DNA of 64,000 bases, taken from positions 62,001 to 126,000 of the forward strand of contig CAVSDW010000011.1 of the NCBI GenBank assembly GCA_963726665.1. Direction: 5' to 3'. The position numbers and the translations under genes are program-made. Shown here piece after piece: positions 1 to 9,111 of this stretch (positions within the stretch are counted from its first letter, which is position 1; each line of letters opens with the position of its first letter). The notes beneath the pieces were generated by a model. It saw nothing but the letters and a program-made list of their open reading frames with translations. It was not told the DNA's origin and did not search any database. The DNA comes from RPQJ01 sp963726665 (GTDB lineage Bacteria > Pseudomonadota > Gammaproteobacteria > Steroidobacterales > Steroidobacteraceae).

Positions 1-99
1 ACGATCTTCCTGCACCGGAAGCTCCTCGGGACGTTCCTGATCTGCAGCCGCCTGCGGGCGCGGGTCAACGTGCACGCGCTGATCGAGCGCCACCTCTAG
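1..99 (+). CDS. C-terminal end of an ABC1/UbiB-type atypical kinase (partial)
   Basis: The first 32 codons are open from the window edge and end in TAG. The peptide contains FLHRKLLGTFLICSRLRARV and ends in NVHALIERHL, which resembles the extreme C-terminus of bacterial ABC1/AarF-family proteins as I remember them (hydrophobic 'LHRK-GG-LL-RL-ARV' tail). No catalytic motif lies inside the window, so the assignment rests on this tail alone. Confidence 0.4.
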   Translation, partial: TIFLHRKLLGTFLICSRLRARVNVHALIERHL

Positions 100-186
100 G
101 ACCGTGCCCCTCATGCGGCTGCGCTTGCGCCGGCCGCTGCACGGGGGCTAGCCTGCCGGTCCGGTCCCCTTCCAGGAATGCGCCAG

Positions 187-1626
187 ATGAAGACGAACAG
201 CACACGCCTCGCACCGTCGCTGCCTTGGATCGCCGCCGCCGTGGGCTGCCTGGGCCTGCTCGGGCTCCAGGCCGTTGCCGCTCCCGTTGACGACAGCGAG
301 GGGGCGTTCCGCGCGCTCTACAAGGAGCTGGTCGAGATCAACACCACGCTGTCGTCCGGCAGTTGTACCGAGGCGGCCGAGGCGATGGCCGCGAGGCTGC
401 AGGCGGCCGGCATGCCCCGGGACTCGATGCAGGTGCTTGCGCCGCCGGATCGGCCGAAGAGCGGCGCGCTGATCGCCGTGCTGCCGGGAAGCGACCGGTC
501 GCTCGAGCCCGTGATGCTGCTCGCGCACATCGACGTGGTCGAGGCGAATCGCGCGGACTGGACCCGTGATCCGTTCAAGCTGGTCGAGGAGGGCGGGTAC
601 TTCTACGCGCGCGGCGCGAGCGACGACAAGGCGATGGCGGCCGTGTTTACCGACATCCTGGTTCGCTTCAAGACCCAGGGCTTCCAGCCGAAGCGCGGGC
701 TCAAGCTGGCGCTGACCTGCGGCGAGGAGACCTCCGACACGTTCAACAGCGTGCACTGGCTGATGCAGACGCATCCCGAGACACTCGAGGCGCAGTTCGT
801 CCTGAACGAGGGGGCCGGCGGCCTGCTCGGTCCGGACGGCAAGCCGGTCGCGCTGGACGTGCAGGCCGGTGAGAAGACCTACCAGGACTTCACGCTCGCG
901 ACGACGAACCCGGGCGGACACAGCTCACGCCCGGTCAAGAGCAACGCGATCAACGAGCTCGCGGCGGGCCTCATGCGGCTTGCGGCCTACCAGTTCCCGG
1001 CGAGCCTGAGCGACACGACGCGCGCATATTTCGAGGAGCAGGCGAAGCTGTCGCCGCCGGCCATTGCGGCCGACATGCGGGCGATAGTGAAGGATCCATC
1101 CGATGCCGCCGCCGCCGAAGGGCTGTGGGCCGCGAACCCCAGCTGGAACGGCATGCTGCGCACCACGTGCGTGACCACGGAGATTTCCGGGGGGCACGCG
1201 CCGAATGCTCTGCCACAGCGTGCCAGCGCGAACGTGAACTGCCGCATCCTGCCCGGCATTCCGATCGAGACCGTGCGCAAAGACCTCGAGCGCATCCTGG
1301 CCGACGACGGCATCAAGGTGGATCTCGTCGGCGAGCCCGGCGTGATGGCGCCGGCGCCGCCGTTGACGCCGCGGATCATGGATCCGGTGCGCAAGGTCGC
1401 AGCCGGTATCTGGCCGGGCGTACCGGTCATTCCCACGCTGTCCACGGGCGGAACCGACGGCCGGTTCCTGAACGCGGGCGGCATTCCGACCTACGGGATG
1501 TCCGGGATGTTCAGCGACGCGGAGGGCAGCCATGCCCACGGACTCAACGAGCGCATGCTGGTTCAGTCGCTGATGGACGGCCGGCGCTTCCTCTACGAGG
1601 TCGTGAAGATCTACGTGCAGCAGTAG
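187..1626 (+). CDS. Secreted M20-family metallopeptidase (carboxypeptidase-like)
   Basis: Predicted zinc-dependent exopeptidase or amidohydrolase of family M20, 479 aa, exported by a signal peptide (basic MKTNSTR start, hydrophobic stretch to about residue 35). Di-metal site motifs are in order: LLAHIDVV (HxD), ARGASDDKAMA (bridging Asp), LTCGEET (EE catalytic pair), then STGGTDGRFL and a late GSHAHGLNE histidine. The insert in the middle matches the M20 dimerisation domain. An ATG nine bases upstream (178) directly abuts the AGGA box, whereas the ATG at 187 sits at normal spacing, so 187 is preferred. Substrate unknown; context gives no clue. Confidence 0.85.
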   Translation: MKTNSTRLAPSLPWIAAAVGCLGLLGLQAVAAPVDDSEGAFRALYKELVEINTTLSSGSCTEAAEAMAARLQAAGMPRDSMQVLAPPDRPKSGALIAVLPGSDRSLEPVMLLAHIDVVEANRADWTRDPFKLVEEGGYFYARGASDDKAMAAVFTDILVRFKTQGFQPKRGLKLALTCGEETSDTFNSVHWLMQTHPETLEAQFVLNEGAGGLLGPDGKPVALDVQAGEKTYQDFTLATTNPGGHSSRPVKSNAINELAAGLMRLAAYQFPASLSDTTRAYFEEQAKLSPPAIAADMRAIVKDPSDAAAAEGLWAANPSWNGMLRTTCVTTEISGGHAPNALPQRASANVNCRILPGIPIETVRKDLERILADDGIKVDLVGEPGVMAPAPPLTPRIMDPVRKVAAGIWPGVPVIPTLSTGGTDGRFLNAGGIPTYGMSGMFSDAEGSHAHGLNERMLVQSLMDGRRFLYEVVKIYVQQ

Positions 1627-1699
1627 GGGCGCGGCGGGACAGGGCTGGAGCCCTGTTTCGCCAGCATCGGCTAGACTCGGGCCCGGGAGGAGACCCTCG

Positions 1700-3772
1700 G
1701 TGACCCAGCAGACGCCAGGAGCGGGCGAGAGCGCATGGGAGGCACTGCGTCGCCGCAAGGTTGTGCAGTGGGGCCTCGGTTACGTCGCGGTCGCCTGGGG
1801 GCTGGTACAGGCGCTCGAATTCGCCGTTGCCACTTTCCATTGGCCGGAGGTCCTCACGCGGGTCGGCGCGGTGCTGGCGGTGGTGGGCGTTCCGGTCACC
1901 GTCACGCTGGCCTGGTTCCACGGCGACCGTGGCCACCAGCGTGCGACCCGCATCGAACTCGTCATCCTGGCGGCGGTACTCGCGATCGGCGGATTCGTGG
2001 CACTGCGGGTGGCCCATTCGCCGTCCTCGACCGGCGCAGGCACCTCATCCACTCCGGTCCAGGCCGGCAACCGGACGAGTGCCGTGGCCGACCGCCATCG
2101 CATTGCCATCCTGCCGTTCGAGAATTTTGGCAACGATCCTGCGAACGCCGCCTTCGCGAGCGGTGTGCACGACACGTTGCTCACGCAGGTCTCAAAGGTG
2201 CCGGGCCTCTCGGTGATCTCGCGCAGCTCGGTGCTGCAGTACGAGGGACACCACCCGACGATCCGCCAGGTCGCCGACGCGCTGCGTGTCGGCACCGTGC
2301 TGGAAGGCAGCGTGGCGCGGGAAGGAAACCGCCTGCGCATCCAGGCGCAGCTCATCGATGCAGACACGGACGCGCATCTCTGGGCCGAGACCTACGATCG
2401 CACGGCCGATGACCTGTTCGCGGTGCAGAGCGAAATTGCACAGGCCGTCGCCGAGCAATTGCGAGTACGCCTGACGACCGGCGATGCGGAGCGTCTGCGC
2501 GCCAGCCTGACACGGAATCCGGCCGCCTACGAACACTACGTCCTTGGCCGCAGCCACGCCTCCAATGGCTCCTGGGAGAACGCGATCACCGAGTTCACCC
2601 AAGCCGTCACGCTTGATCCGGATTTCGCGGCCGCGCATGCGCAGCTCAGCATGGCCCACGTCTGGCTCGGTTTCGAGGTCCCGGCCAGGCGTGCGGATTA
2701 CGTGCCGGCCGCAAAGCGCGAAGTGGAGCGCGCACTCGCGCTCGATCCGACGCTGCCCGAGGCGCACCTTGCCCAGGCCGTGTATTTCTATCGTGGCGAG
2801 CGCGACATAGAACGCGCGACGCAGGAATTCGAGCTGGCCCTCCGCGGCCTGCCGAACGATGCCGCCGCATACCGGAACTTCGGGTTCCTGCGTCGCTGGC
2901 AGGGCCGGTTCGAGGAGGGCACGGCGCTGATGAAGCGCGCGGCGGAACTCGATCCCGGCGGGGACTCGGTGTCGAGCGCGGCGCTTGGGCTGGCGGGGCT
3001 CGGGCGCCGCAAGGAGGCGGTCGAACTCATCGAGGCCGGAATGGCCGCCCGGCCCCGGGACGCCGGACTGGCGCTGATGCCCGGCAGCTTTGCCGCAGAC
3101 ATCGATTGCGACCTCACGAGTCAGGAGGCAAACATCGCAAGCGTACGAGAGCGGTTGCCTGACGACCCGCAAGTTCTGGGCGACACCTGGTACTTCGCGC
3201 TAATGACCGGCGACGGTGCCGAAGCGTTGGCGGCGGCCGAGCGATACGCTGCGATCGCGGACCCCGAAGACGAATCACGCGACTGGCGGCTCGCGCTTGC
3301 GCAACAAGCGGCCGGACATCAGGCCGAAGCCCGCCAGCTCCTGCGTCGCAGCGTCGCCCAATACATCCGCAGGTCGGCGGACATGCCGCCGGGCGACCAG
3401 GCGGGAGACCAGTTTTCGTGGATTGCGCTTCACTACTCTTTGATGGGCGATCATGCGAAGGCAGCTGAGTACGCACGCCGTTCCGTGGCGGAATTTCCGG
3501 CGGGCGGCGGCATGTTCCAGCGCGCCCGCGCGCTGTATTTCGATGCCCTCGCGCTCGCGCGTGCCGGGGACATCGCCGGCGCGGCACCGCTGTATCGGGA
3601 GTCGCTGTCGGTGCCATTCCCGTTCAAAGCAAAGGGCATGTGGTGCGACCCGCTGGCCGCGTCGCTGCGCAGCAACGCCCAGTACCGGGCGCTCATGACG
3701 GAACTCGGCGCCGACGTCAGCATCGACCCGGCAAGGCGGGAAACCTGGCCCAGGCCGATTTCGCTACACTAG
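1700..3772 (+). CDS. Membrane-anchored TolB/FlgO-like and TPR-repeat protein (adenylate cyclase-associated type)
   Basis: 690 aa, GTG start preceded by GGGAGGAGA. The N-terminus begins with a short basic region (WEALRRRKVVQW) followed by about three membrane segments (residues 22-41, 52-72, 86-104). Next comes a domain beginning RIAILPFENFG with LLTQVSKVPGLSVISRSSV and VLEGSVAR, as seen in TolB-N/FlgO-like domains attached to CadC-type regulators and class III cyclases. The C-terminal two thirds is a TPR array (AAYEHYVLGR, FAAAHAQLSMAHV and similar). No cyclase or DNA-binding domain is present, so a signalling or scaffold role is inferred only. Confidence 0.7.
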   Translation: MTQQTPGAGESAWEALRRRKVVQWGLGYVAVAWGLVQALEFAVATFHWPEVLTRVGAVLAVVGVPVTVTLAWFHGDRGHQRATRIELVILAAVLAIGGFVALRVAHSPSSTGAGTSSTPVQAGNRTSAVADRHRIAILPFENFGNDPANAAFASGVHDTLLTQVSKVPGLSVISRSSVLQYEGHHPTIRQVADALRVGTVLEGSVAREGNRLRIQAQLIDADTDAHLWAETYDRTADDLFAVQSEIAQAVAEQLRVRLTTGDAERLRASLTRNPAAYEHYVLGRSHASNGSWENAITEFTQAVTLDPDFAAAHAQLSMAHVWLGFEVPARRADYVPAAKREVERALALDPTLPEAHLAQAVYFYRGERDIERATQEFELALRGLPNDAAAYRNFGFLRRWQGRFEEGTALMKRAAELDPGGDSVSSAALGLAGLGRRKEAVELIEAGMAARPRDAGLALMPGSFAADIDCDLTSQEANIASVRERLPDDPQVLGDTWYFALMTGDGAEALAAAERYAAIADPEDESRDWRLALAQQAAGHQAEARQLLRRSVAQYIRRSADMPPGDQAGDQFSWIALHYSLMGDHAKAAEYARRSVAEFPAGGGMFQRARALYFDALALARAGDIAGAAPLYRESLSVPFPFKAKGMWCDPLAASLRSNAQYRALMTELGADVSIDPARRETWPRPISLH

Positions 3773-3796
3773 AACCAATTGCTCCGGGGAGAGACG

Positions 3797-5477
3797 ATGA
3801 CAGAAACCGTAGCGCCCGAGACGCTTGCGCTGCAGCGCATGTATCACTGGGAACAGACCACGCCCGACAAGGTGGCGCTGACGCAGCCCATGGGCGGCGG
3901 GGTGGTGCGCGACTACACGTGGCGGGAACTCATGGACGAGTCGCGGCGCATGGCCGCACATCTGAAGGGGCTCGGCTTCGAGCCGGGGTCGCGTATCGCG
4001 CTGCTCGGCCAAGAACACCGCGCACTGGCTCATGACCGACTTCGCCATCTGGATGGCGGGCTACGTGTCGGTGCCGCTCTACCCGACGCTGGCGGCGGGC
4101 ACGGTGCGGCAGATCCTGGAGCACAGCGAGGCGAGGCTGCTGTTCGTCGGCAAGCTCGACGGCTGGGATGCCATGCGCGCCGGCGTGCCCGAGGGCCTGC
4201 CGCGGATCAGTCTGCCGCTCTCGCCGGTCACCGATTGCCCGACCTGGGACAGCATCGTTGCCGCGACTCCGCCGATGCAGGGCAACCCGGTGCGCGACGG
4301 CAACGAACTCGCGACCATCATCTACACCTCCGGCACGACCGGCGTGCCCAAGGGTGTCATGCACAGCTTCGCGACCTTCGCCTGGTCCGTCGGCGCAGCG
4401 CTTCGGCGGCGCAGCGTGCGCGACAACGGCCGCATCCTGAGCTACCTGCCGCTCGCCCACGTAGCGGAGCGCACGCTGGTCGAGCACGGCATGCTCGCAA
4501 CGAACACGCACGTGTACTTCTCGGAGTCGTTGGCGACCTTCGCCGACGACATGCGACGTGCCAGGCCTACCGTCTTCTTCTCCGTGCCGCGCCTGTGGGT
4601 GAAGTTTCAGCAGGGCGTGCTGGCGAAGATGCCCGCGGAAAAGCTCGACCGGATGCTCAGGATCCCGGTGGTGCGCCGGATTGTCGCCCGCAAGGTCCTG
4701 AAGGGCCTGGGGCTCGACCAGTGCGAGGTCGCATCGGGCGGGGCGGCTCCGATGCCGCCGGAGTTGCTGCGCTGGTTTGGGCGCCTGGGGCTCAAGATCG
4801 TCGAGGTCTACGGCATGACGGAGAACTGCGGCATATCCCACGCGACGTTGCTGGGCGTGCCGAGGCCGGGCACCGTCGGGCCGGCCTACGACGGCATCGA
4901 GTGCCGACTCGACCCTGAATCGCGAGAAGTCCAGATGCGATGTCCCGGGGTGATGCTGGGTTACTTCCGCAATCCGGAGCAGACCCGGCAGGCGATGACC
5001 GAGGACGGCTTTCTGCGCACCGGCGACAAGGGTGAGATCGACGCGGAGGGCAACCTCCGGATCGTCGGCAGGGTCAAGGACCTCTTCAAGACCGGCAAGG
5101 GCAAGTACGTGGCTCCTGCACCGATCGAGGACCGCCTGGTGAATCACGCGGCCGTCGAAGCCTGCTGCGTGACGGGCGCCAACCTGGGCCAGCCCCTGGC
5201 GCTCCTGATGCTGAATGCCGATGCGAGCACGAGGTCGGTGGATCCTGCTGGTCGCGGCGCGCTGGAAGAGTCGCTCAGGGCCCACCTGTCGGCGATCAAC
5301 GAGGCGCTGGATCCACACGAGCAGCTCGATTGCCTGGTGGTGGTGCGCGAGGTGTGGAGCGTGGACAACGACCTCGTGACGCCCACGCTCAAGGTGAAGC
5401 GCAACCGGATCGAATCGTTCTACTCCCAGCACTACGAGAGCTGGGTGGGCGCGCGACGCCCGGTCCTCTGGCAGTAG
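3797..5477 (+). CDS. AMP-dependent acyl-CoA synthetase (single-base frameshift)
   Basis: ANL-superfamily ligase activating a carboxylic acid to its CoA thioester. ATG 3797 follows GGGGAGAG. The reading frame breaks at 4009-4010: with one C fewer it reads LLGKNTAHWLMTDFAIWMAG and continues to 5477. The intact paralogue at 25054-26733 has AMLAKNSAHFFMVDLAVWMAG at the same place. Motifs include IIYTSGTTGVPKG (P-loop), VEVYGMTENCG and FLRTGDKGEID, then VGRVKDLFKTGKGKYVAPAPIE. Expected full length is about 560 aa. It converges on the carboxylase operon and could activate that pathway's acid, the place AtuH holds in atu clusters. The indel may be a sequencing error. Confidence 0.8.
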
Positions 5478-5490
5478 GCTCGCTGCCGCC

Positions 5491-6360
5491 TCAGGCCTGC
5501 GCGCGGAGACCGAGCATGGTCCGCGCTTCGGCAGGCGTTGCGACCTCGCGGCCGGCGTTCCGGGCGCAGCGCGCCAGCGCCTCGATCAGCGCGCCGTTGC
5601 CGGCAGCCTTCTCGCCGCCTGGCAGGTAGAACGTGTCCTCGAGGCCCGTGCGAAGCATGCCACCGAGATCCGCGGCCTTCTGGTGGACCGGCCAGATTTC
5701 GGCGCGTCCGATGAGCGTTGCCTGCCAGACTGCCCCGGCGGGCGCGTAACGTGGCAGCAGGGCGAGCAGGTCGGCGTCGCAGGGCATGCCGCTCGCGACC
5801 CCCATGACGAAGTTCACCTCGGGCACGCCCGAGAACATTCCCGCCTTCAGGAACATGCCGACAGACCGCACGATCCCGACGTCGAAACACTCGAACTCGG
5901 GATGGATGTGCAGCTCGTTCATCACGTCCAGGAACTGCTTGACCTTCTCGACGGGGTTGTCGAAGACCATCGGCGGCCAGGCCCAGGTTCCGTCGTCCTT
6001 GATCTTGAGGTAATTGAGGCTCCCGGCGTTGCACGCCGCGGCCTCGGGCCGCACGCGCCGCAGGCACGACAGGGGTCCCGAGACGTCCTTGCCCACGACG
6101 CCGGTCGTCAGGTTGATGATCACGCCCGGGCAGGCTTCGCGTATGGCGGTGACGATGGAATCCGCCACGTCGGGGTCCCAGCTCGGAAGGTGACCTGCAC
6201 CGTCTTCCTGGCGCCGCAGGTGCACGTGCATCGCGGTCGCCCCGGCGTTGAACGCATCGCGCGCCTCGGCCGCCATCTGCGCAGGCGTCACCGGCACCGG
6301 GTGCTGCTTCGGGTTCGTGAGCACGCCGGTCAGCGCGCAGGTGATGATCGCCTTGTCCAT
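5491..6360 (-). CDS. BKACE-family beta-keto acid cleavage enzyme (DUF849)
   Basis: Members condense a beta-keto acid with acetyl-CoA to give acetoacetate and a new CoA ester, using zinc. The 289-aa product has the family hallmarks: TGVLTNPKQHPVPVTPAQMA at the start, AMHVHLR (metal-binding HxH), IINLTTG, GSLNYLK and the late GLEDTFYLPGGEKA. The start ATG overlaps the TGA of the upstream biotin-subunit gene by one base, so it is translationally coupled as the last gene of the operon. It occupies the place an HMG-CoA lyase (liuE) has in leucine-degradation operons. The keto-acid substrate cannot be read from sequence. Confidence 0.87.
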   Translation of the reverse strand: MDKAIITCALTGVLTNPKQHPVPVTPAQMAAEARDAFNAGATAMHVHLRRQEDGAGHLPSWDPDVADSIVTAIREACPGVIINLTTGVVGKDVSGPLSCLRRVRPEAAACNAGSLNYLKIKDDGTWAWPPMVFDNPVEKVKQFLDVMNELHIHPEFECFDVGIVRSVGMFLKAGMFSGVPEVNFVMGVASGMPCDADLLALLPRYAPAGAVWQATLIGRAEIWPVHQKAADLGGMLRTGLEDTFYLPGGEKAAGNGALIEALARCARNAGREVATPAEARTMLGLRAQA

Positions 6361-8315
6361 CAGTCCTCTCCTGCCGTCTCGATTTCGATGAGCACGGCTC
6401 CGGCCTCGACGCTCTGCTTGAGTTCCACGTGTACGGTGGTCACCGTGCCGGCAATACGGGCCGTGAGCCACATCTCCATCTTCATCGCCTCGACGCACAC
6501 GAGCTGCTGACCCGCCTCCACGCGATCACCTTGAGCCACGTTGATCGCGGCAATCGTGCCCGCCACGGGCGCGCGCGCGAGCCCCGGATCGGCGGCCGCC
6601 CGGTCGGAGGGCCACGGCGAGGCCTCGCGCATCACTGCAGCGGCTCCGTCCTGGAGGATATGAAGTGCATCGCCGTCCGCCACGCAGACCGCCCGGCGCT
6701 GCACGCCATCCTCGAGGTAGCGGATTGCGTGGTCGCGCCACGACACGACTTCGATCGTCGAGTCGGCTCCGTTCGCGCTCACCAGTACGCTGTGCCCACT
6801 GGGTCGCACGCGCAGCGTTCGCCGCTCGTCGCCGCAGTGCACTTCGAGGTCCCAGGCTGCAACGCTCACCGGACGCCATCCGGCGCCATTTCGGGAAGCG
6901 AACAGGGCAGCCGCGAGACGCCAGGATGCGTCCGCGACCATGGGGGCCACCAGCAGCGGCTCGCGTCGTTCCGCCCAGTGGTCGAGCGTGGCGGTGTGCA
7001 TCCGCGACTCGCGGAAGTCCGGGTGTTGCAGCAGGTCGCGCAGGAATCGTCCGTTGTTGCGCAGTCCGACCAGCGGTGCGTCCTCGAGGGTGGCTCTCAA
7101 CCGCCGAATCGCGTCGGACCGGTCGCGACCGTGGGCGATAACCTTGGCCACCATTGCGTCGTAGAACGGCGTGACCGCGCCGCCCTCTGCAATGCCCGAA
7201 TCGATCCGCACCCCCGGCCGCGCCGCGTCGGTGGGCCGCCAGTGCAGCACCGGCCCGGTCTGGGGAGCGAATCCCGAGTAGGGATCCTCTGCGTACAGGC
7301 GCGCCTCGATCGCGTGCCCATCGAACCGCACCTGTTCCTGCGAGAGCGGGAGCGGATCGCCGGCGGCCACTCGGAGCTGCCACTCGACGAGGTCGAGCCC
7401 GGTGATGCACTCGGTGACCGGGTGCTCGACCTGCAGCCTCGTGTTCATCTCCAGGAAGTAGTGCCTGAGCTCGCCGTCGACGATGAACTCGACGGTGCCG
7501 GCGCCCACGTATCCGACGGCCCTGGCGGCCGCCACCGCGTCGGCGCCCATTCGTGCGCGCATGCTGGCATTCACGATGGGCGAGGGCGCCTCCTCGATGA
7601 CCTTCTGGCGACGTCGCTGTGCCGTGCAGTCGCGCTCGCCGAGGTGGATCACGTTGCCGTGGCGGTCGGCGAAGACCTGGATCTCGATGTGCCGGCCGCC
7701 CTCGATCAATCGCTCGAGCATCAGCGTGCCGTCGCCGAATGCAGCGAGCGCCTCCCGACGCGCCCCGGCCAGCGCGGCCGGGAGCTCGCCCTGCGAAAGC
7801 ACGAGCCGCATGCCGCGACCGCCACCACCGGCGACGGCCTTGACGAGCAGGGGCACTCCGAGCTTTGCGCCCTCGGTGATCAGCCGCTCATCGGACTGGT
7901 CGGCTTCGAGATAGCCGGGAGCGCAGGGAACGCCTGCGGCGATCATCCGTCGCTTGGCTCCGGCCTTGTCTCCCATGGCGGTGATCGCCGACGGCGGCGG
8001 CCCGATGAATACGAGCCCGGCGTCGTCGCAGGCCTGGGAGAAATCCGCGCGCTCCGACAGGAAGCCGTATCCCGGGTGGATTGCGTCGGCACCGGTGCGT
8101 CGGGCCGCCTCGAGGATTCGGTCGATCCGCAGATAGCTCTCGGCCGCGGCGGCGGGCCCGATGAGGACGGCCTCGTCAGCGAGAGCAACGTGCGGTGCAT
8201 CGATGTCGGCCTCGCTCATCACCGCGACGGTCCGGTAGCCGAGTGTGCGCGCCGTGCGCATGACACGGCAGGCGATCTCGCCGCGATTGGCAACGAGTAT
8301 CCTGGTGAAGTTCAC
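6360..8315 (-). CDS. Biotin-dependent acyl-CoA carboxylase alpha subunit (geranyl-/methylcrotonyl-CoA type)
   Basis: Biotin carboxylase plus biotin carrier in one 651-aa chain. The N-terminus ILVANRGEIACRVMRTA begins the carboxylase; GGGGRGMRLV is the ATP-grasp loop and NTRLQVEHPVTE the catalytic core. The C-terminal carrier has CVEAMKMEMWL with the biotinylated lysine. The preferred start is GTG 8315, which overlaps the hydratase TGA in a GTGA; a GTG at 8327 is the alternative. It pairs with the carboxyltransferase at 10319-11938. Length and architecture fit LiuD/MccA and AtuF equally; gene order (see findings) favours an AtuF-like enzyme. Confidence 0.9.
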   Translation of the reverse strand: MNFTRILVANRGEIACRVMRTARTLGYRTVAVMSEADIDAPHVALADEAVLIGPAAAAESYLRIDRILEAARRTGADAIHPGYGFLSERADFSQACDDAGLVFIGPPPSAITAMGDKAGAKRRMIAAGVPCAPGYLEADQSDERLITEGAKLGVPLLVKAVAGGGGRGMRLVLSQGELPAALAGARREALAAFGDGTLMLERLIEGGRHIEIQVFADRHGNVIHLGERDCTAQRRRQKVIEEAPSPIVNASMRARMGADAVAAARAVGYVGAGTVEFIVDGELRHYFLEMNTRLQVEHPVTECITGLDLVEWQLRVAAGDPLPLSQEQVRFDGHAIEARLYAEDPYSGFAPQTGPVLHWRPTDAARPGVRIDSGIAEGGAVTPFYDAMVAKVIAHGRDRSDAIRRLRATLEDAPLVGLRNNGRFLRDLLQHPDFRESRMHTATLDHWAERREPLLVAPMVADASWRLAAALFASRNGAGWRPVSVAAWDLEVHCGDERRTLRVRPSGHSVLVSANGADSTIEVVSWRDHAIRYLEDGVQRRAVCVADGDALHILQDGAAAVMREASPWPSDRAAADPGLARAPVAGTIAAINVAQGDRVEAGQQLVCVEAMKMEMWLTARIAGTVTTVHVELKQSVEAGAVLIEIETAGED

Positions 8316-9109
8316 GTCGGCGACCACTGGGGCTTGCGCTTCTGCAGGAACGCGCCCATGCCCTCGATGCCCTCGGCTCCGAGCGCTGCCCGCGAAAACG
8401 CCTCGGCCGCCTCCTGCACGAGGTCTGCGGGCCGGGACCAGCGCGCCTTGCGCACCAGTGCCTTGGTCGCCGCGAGCGCGCCGGGTGCACAGTTCAGGAT
8501 GTCGCCCAGGGTTCGAGCAACGGCAGCGTCGAGGCCAGCCGCGGCGTGAACCTCGTGCACCAGCCGGATGGCGAGCGCCTCGCGTGCGTCGAGACGGGCG
8601 CCCGTGACCGCCAGCCGCTTCGCCTCCGAAAGCCCAAGTCTCTCGACCAGGTACGGCGCGATCTGCGCAGGCAGCACGCCGAGCGACGTCTCGGGCAGCC
8701 GGAATACCGTGCTTTCGGACGCGATTACGACGTCTGCAACGCAGGAGAGGCCGAACCCGCCGCCCATGACCGCGCCCTCGAGCACGGCCACGATGGCGAG
8801 CCCGCTGTCGGCGAACACGTTGCAGAGCTGGCCAAAGGCCGCATTCACCTTCACGATCGCGGCCGCATCCTCAGCGAGTCGCGCTCGCGCGGCGGCCATG
8901 TCCTTGAGGTCGGCGCCGGCCGAGAAGTTGCCGCCCGCCCCCCGGAGAACGACCGCGCGCGTCTGGCCATCGCTCTCCGCCGCGGTCATGGCAGCGGCGA
9001 TCTCGCCCACCATCGCGAGCGACATTGCATTGCGAACCTCGGGCCGGTTCAGAGTCAGGTGCAGTACGGCGCCGTCGCGGACGACGGCGAGGTGGGTCGA
9101 ATCGCCCAT
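8312..9109 (-). CDS. Enoyl-CoA hydratase/isomerase family (methylglutaconyl- or isohexenylglutaconyl-CoA hydratase-like)
   Basis: 265-aa crotonase-fold protein. The oxyanion-hole segments are visible: NFSAGADLKDM near residue 65 and EGAVMGGGFGLSC near 110, followed by FRLPETSLGVLPAQIAPYLV. In its operon it would hydrate the product of the carboxylase, as LiuC does with 3-methylglutaconyl-CoA or AtuE with isohexenylglutaconyl-CoA. ATG 9109 is three bases from the acyl-CoA dehydrogenase stop, and its own stop overlaps the next gene's GTG. Confidence 0.87.
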   Translation of the reverse strand: MGDSTHLAVVRDGAVLHLTLNRPEVRNAMSLAMVGEIAAAMTAAESDGQTRAVVLRGAGGNFSAGADLKDMAAARARLAEDAAAIVKVNAAFGQLCNVFADSGLAIVAVLEGAVMGGGFGLSCVADVVIASESTVFRLPETSLGVLPAQIAPYLVERLGLSEAKRLAVTGARLDAREALAIRLVHEVHAAAGLDAAVARTLGDILNCAPGALAATKALVRKARWSRPADLVQEAAEAFSRAALGAEGIEGMGAFLQKRKPQWSPT

Positions 9110-9111
9110 GG

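Noticed and set aside
2192..3172. 326-aa minus-strand open frame within the TPR protein gene
   Set aside because: Antisense shadow of a well-supported TPR repeat protein.
6429..8549. 706-aa plus-strand open frame antisense to the biotin-carboxylase gene
   Set aside because: High-GC mirror frame; the peptide is rich in His/Arg/Gly without domain order, while the minus strand shows clear carboxylase motifs.
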